The notes under the pieces were generated by a model. It worked only from the letters and a program-made list of their open reading frames with translations. It was not told the origin of the DNA and did not search any database. This document shows positions 6,011 through 8,423 of a stretch of 8,423 bases of DNA, one piece after another. Position numbers and translations under genes: made by a program. The stretch is taken from the NCBI GenBank assembly GCA_019747615.1, contig JAIEQQ010000714.1:1-8423 (forward strand), read 5' to 3'. Each line of letters opens with the position of its first letter. Within the stretch, counting starts at the first letter, position 1. This DNA comes from Phycisphaerales bacterium (GTDB taxonomy: Bacteria > Planctomycetota > Phycisphaerae > Phycisphaerales > UBA1924).

Positions 6011-6805
6011 ATGCTTGAGTTGGACGCCCGCCCCGCGGCTGGCCCCTACATTCTGACTCGCGAACTGCCCCGAGGTGTCCTCGGTGACCGCTGGCTTGCG
6101 CTCCACGAACGCGCCCAGACCAGCCACGTCGTCCATTGCCTGAACAATGACCCCGCCGAGCCCGATTCCGCCGGTCGGCTCCTTGCTGCTCTCGCGGCTG
6201 TTCGCGATTTCGAGCACCCCCACGTTCTGAAGATCGAAGACTCCTGGGTCGACAACTCCGGCTGCGTCTGGGTTGTCACGCCCTTCACCGGCGATCAGGA
6301 CGGCCTGGTCTCCCTCGACGCCCTCCTGCGGCGTCGCGGTGGTTTCCTGTCCCTTGAAGAAGCACGGCGCGCCATGGACCAGCTCATGGTCAGCGTCCTG
6401 GCCGCGCACGAGCGCTCGCTCTCGCATGGCGAGATCACCATGCGCGAGATTCTCGCCGATCGGCGCGGCAGCCTGCTCATCGAGCACTACGGCATCGCAC
6501 GCGGCGCTTCGGCCGCGCCGGCACCAGCAAGCCTTGCGGATGCCAAAGCCGCCGAAGTCCGCTCGGTCCTGACGATCGGATACCAGCTCGCGACGGGCCT
6601 TCGCGCCGAAGAGCCGCTGATCCGCGTGTCGCGAGTCATCCTCGATGTCGATCCGTCATGGGATGATCTGTTTGAAACCGGCCTCGGCCCGGTCGGCTTT
6701 GCCAGCGCCGCGCACGCGCTGAGCGCGATCAAGGGCTGCCGCCTGACTCGCACGACCCCCGGCGGTCGCGTGGGATTCGCGCTCCGCGGCTTCATCATGG
6801 GCTGA
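6011..6805 (+). CDS. Pseudokinase-like protein (degenerate Ser/Thr kinase fold)
   Basis: The 264-residue product aligns by eye with the order of a bacterial Ser/Thr kinase domain but lacks its catalytic residues. A glycine-loop-like PRGVLGDRWLA spans 20-30. The strand that normally carries the ATP-binding lysine reads VVHCL (40-44), with H42 in its place. HPHVLKIEDSWV (69-80) and VWVVTPF (86-92) match the HPNIV and hinge strands. HGEITMREILADRRG (139-153) corresponds to HRDIKPENIL, with Glu141 replacing the catalytic Asp. EHYGIAR (158-164) corresponds to DFGIAR, with His159 replacing the metal-binding Asp. Beyond this, 165-264 is not kinase-like to me, and no membrane segment is visible. It could be a regulatory pseudokinase or a relic. 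It begins after GACGAGG (5997-6003) and is convergent with purD, the stops lying 21 bases apart. Confidence 0.65.
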   Translation: MLELDARPAAGPYILTRELPRGVLGDRWLALHERAQTSHVVHCLNNDPAEPDSAGRLLAALAAVRDFEHPHVLKIEDSWVDNSGCVWVVTPFTGDQDGLVSLDALLRRRGGFLSLEEARRAMDQLMVSVLAAHERSLSHGEITMREILADRRGSLLIEHYGIARGASAAPAPASLADAKAAEVRSVLTIGYQLATGLRAEEPLIRVSRVILDVDPSWDDLFETGLGPVGFASAAHALSAIKGCRLTRTTPGGRVGFALRGFIMG

Positions 6806-6826
6806 TCGCTCGCTCGGTTCACACCC

Positions 6827-8287
6827 TCAACCGACAACATCCGTGCCGATGTCGCGGCGCATCTGCTTGCCCGCGAACTCGATCATGTCCGCAGCGTGAT
6901 ACGCCTTCTGCCTCGCCTCATCGACGGTCGCGCCGTGGGCGGTGACGCTGAGCACGCGACCGCGGGCGGTGACGAGCTGGCCTCGCTCGTCGATGCGCGT
7001 GCCGGCGTGGAAGACCTGGACATCGGGCACGCGCTCGGCGAGTTCGACGCCGTGGATCGGCACGCCGGGCTTGGGGTCGTCTGGATAGCCGGGGGCGGCG
7101 AGGACGATGCAGACGCTTGCGCCGGGCTTGAAGCCGATCTCGACGCTGTCGAGCCCCTGACCTGCGCCGGTTTTGCCGCTGGCGCCGCCGCTGGTGGCGA
7201 GCATGACTTTGACGAGGTCGCACTCCATGCGAGCCATGAGCACCTGGCACTCCGGATCGCCGAAGCGCACGTTGTACTCGAGCACCTTGGGCCCGGCGGG
7301 GGTGAGCATGAGGCCGACGTAGAGCACGCCGCGGTATTCGACACCCTCGCGGCGCAGCGCATCGACGGTGGGCACGAGGACCTCGCGGAGCACGCGATCC
7401 ATGATGCGTTCGTCAATGGCGCGCGCGGGGCACAGCGCGCCCATGCCGCCGGTGTTCGGCCCGCGTGCGTTGTCGAGAAGCCGCTTGTGATCCTGGCAGG
7501 CGTCCAGCAGCAGGATGTTCCGCCCATCGATCAACGCGAAGACCGAGACCTCGCGCCCCTTGAGTCGCTCCTCGATCAGCACCGTGTTGCCCGCATCGCC
7601 GAACTCCTTCTTGATCATGATGCGATCGATGATGTTCGCCGCGTCCGCCTGCGAATCCGGCAGGAAGACGCCCTTGCCCTTGGCAAGTCCAGCCGCCTTG
7701 ATGACATACGCGTCCGTCCGTGACGCGATGTAGTCCTTGGCATTCGAGGCATCGGTGAAGACGCGCGCATCGGCGGTGGGGATCGAGGCATCACGCATCA
7801 ACTGTTTGGCGAAGGCCTTGTCCGCTTCAAGTCTCGCCGCGGCTTTGACCGGGCCAAAGACGTTCTGCACCGCGGCGTTCATGACTGTCCCGCCGATGAC
7901 GAGGTTCGTCGCTTCTTCGGCCGACATGCCCGGGCGAGCTTTGTTCAGAATGATGCCCTCGCCAGCGGATCGCTGGCCCAGCAGCGCATCGGCGAGCCCG
8001 GCGGCGAGCGGCTCTTCCGGCCCGATGACGACAAGCCCGATGCGGTGCTTGGTGCAGAAGTTCTCGATGGGGAAGGTGTCGCGCCCGATGTTCTGGTAGT
8101 CCGCCGGGCGGCAGAGAGCCGCAAGGCCGGGGTTCTTCGGGCTGTCGGTCCAGAGCTCGCCGAGCGAGGGCGACTGGCGGAGCTTCCAGGCGAGCGCGTG
8201 CTCGCGCGCGCCGGAGCCGAGCAGGAGGACGTTGGTCTTTGAGGCGGCGTGCGAGGAAGCCTCGCGTGGGGCGGTGGCATCGGACAT
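6827..8287 (-). CDS. purD: Phosphoribosylamine-glycine ligase (GAR synthetase)
   Basis: PurD joins glycine to phosphoribosylamine using ATP, the second step of de novo purine synthesis. The 486-residue product has the complete family pattern: LLLGSGAREHALAWKL (21-36), GPEEPLAAGL (89-98), the ATP-grasp strand YVIKAAGLAKGKGVFL (194-209), GPNTGGMGA (277-285) and LEYNVRFGDPECQ (336-348). It is 50-60 residues longer than most PurD proteins. Most of the excess is an insertion at about 104-141, between DALLG and NVFGP, where other PurD proteins have a link of only about six residues; smaller extras are the N-terminus (1-17) and 364-380. The start at 8287 is preferred over the in-frame ATG at 8335: residues before it are unlike PurD and that codon overlaps the tRNA promoter. 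No Shine-Dalgarno is present. Confidence 0.95.
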   Translation of the reverse strand: MSDATAPREASSHAASKTNVLLLGSGAREHALAWKLRQSPSLGELWTDSPKNPGLAALCRPADYQNIGRDTFPIENFCTKHRIGLVVIGPEEPLAAGLADALLGQRSAGEGIILNKARPGMSAEEATNLVIGGTVMNAAVQNVFGPVKAAARLEADKAFAKQLMRDASIPTADARVFTDASNAKDYIASRTDAYVIKAAGLAKGKGVFLPDSQADAANIIDRIMIKKEFGDAGNTVLIEERLKGREVSVFALIDGRNILLLDACQDHKRLLDNARGPNTGGMGALCPARAIDERIMDRVLREVLVPTVDALRREGVEYRGVLYVGLMLTPAGPKVLEYNVRFGDPECQVLMARMECDLVKVMLATSGGASGKTGAGQGLDSVEIGFKPGASVCIVLAAPGYPDDPKPGVPIHGVELAERVPDVQVFHAGTRIDERGQLVTARGRVLSVTAHGATVDEARQKAYHAADMIEFAGKQMRRDIGTDVVG

Positions 8288-8295
8288 AGTCGCCG

Positions 8296-8301
8296 ATAGT
8301 A
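8296..8301 (-). promoter_or_regulatory. Candidate -10 box of purD
   Basis: On the minus strand TACTAT (8301-8296) lies eight bases before the chosen ATG, so a start at or next to the ATG would give a leaderless mRNA. No good -35 is seen at 17 bases. The match to the -10 consensus is four of six. Confidence 0.3.
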
Positions 8302-8334
8302 ACCGCCCGGATCGCCAGCGCAGCGTCACGCCCA

Positions 8335-8363
8335 TTGACGAACGACGCCGGAAGCGCTATAAC
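8335..8363 (+). promoter_or_regulatory. Initiator tRNA promoter
   Basis: TTGACG (8335-8340), a 17-base spacer and TATAAC (8358-8363) each match the sigma70 consensus at five of six positions. The predicted start near 8370 leaves a 5' leader of about five bases before the mature tRNA. It diverges from purD, with the two -10 boxes about 57 bases apart. Confidence 0.8.
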
Positions 8364-8374
8364 TCCATCCAGAT

Positions 8375-8423
<49 letters not shown>

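Noticed and set aside
5850..6056. A 68-codon frame in the hpd/kinase-like intergenic region
   Set aside because: It has no ribosome binding site, runs into the kinase-like gene in another frame, and its composition is not protein-like.
6806..6826. Shared terminator between the convergent kinase-like gene and purD
   Set aside because: The 21-base gap contains no hairpin with a T-run on either strand.
6896..7723. A 275-codon plus-strand frame over purD
   Set aside because: It is antisense to conserved PurD motifs and has no recognisable domain.

Overview
This window looks like an ordinary, high-GC bacterial chromosome segment. The gene content and protein styles fit a member of the Planctomycetota, most likely class Phycisphaerae. 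That placement is inference: it rests on the rpmF-plsX pair, a long 4-hydroxyphenylpyruvate dioxygenase, an enlarged PurD, several genes without a Shine-Dalgarno site, and a C-rich palindromic intergenic repeat. No database could be consulted.

Layout. Bases 1-216 hold a C/T-rich tandem repeat and a clear sigma70-type promoter (TTGACC-17-TATCTT) for rpmF (217-417, ribosomal protein L32). A strong hairpin terminator follows, then plsX (591-1637, phospholipid and fatty-acid synthesis). Next comes a type II toxin-antitoxin module of ParD/ParE type (1793-2418) whose promoter carries an inverted repeat over the -35 box. A DUF4126-like membrane protein (2553-3167) and an MTA/SAH nucleosidase (3199-3963) follow on the same strand. 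A long palindromic intergenic element (3973-4130) separates these from two minus-strand genes: hpd (4464-5741) and, downstream of it, a 74-residue membrane protein (4148-4372). The 269-base gap 5742-6010 is a divergent regulatory region. To its right lies a plus-strand gene for a degenerate kinase-fold protein (6011-6805), convergent with purD (6827-8287, minus). Divergent from purD, at the right edge, is the 5' part of an initiator tRNA-Met gene with a near-consensus promoter (TTGACG-17-TATAAC).

How the genes work together. Most are housekeeping functions that do not form one pathway: translation (L32, initiator tRNA), lipid synthesis (PlsX), purine synthesis (PurD), tyrosine breakdown (Hpd) and methylthioadenosine/S-adenosylhomocysteine recycling (MTA/SAH nucleosidase). 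The accessory parts are the ParDE module and the palindromic repeat. I do not see a convincing new multi-gene system. The points most worth a second look are the pseudokinase-like protein, an insertion of roughly 33 residues in PurD, an L32 whose zinc ribbon has decayed from Cys to Ser, a set of probably leaderless genes, and the 158-base inverted-repeat element.
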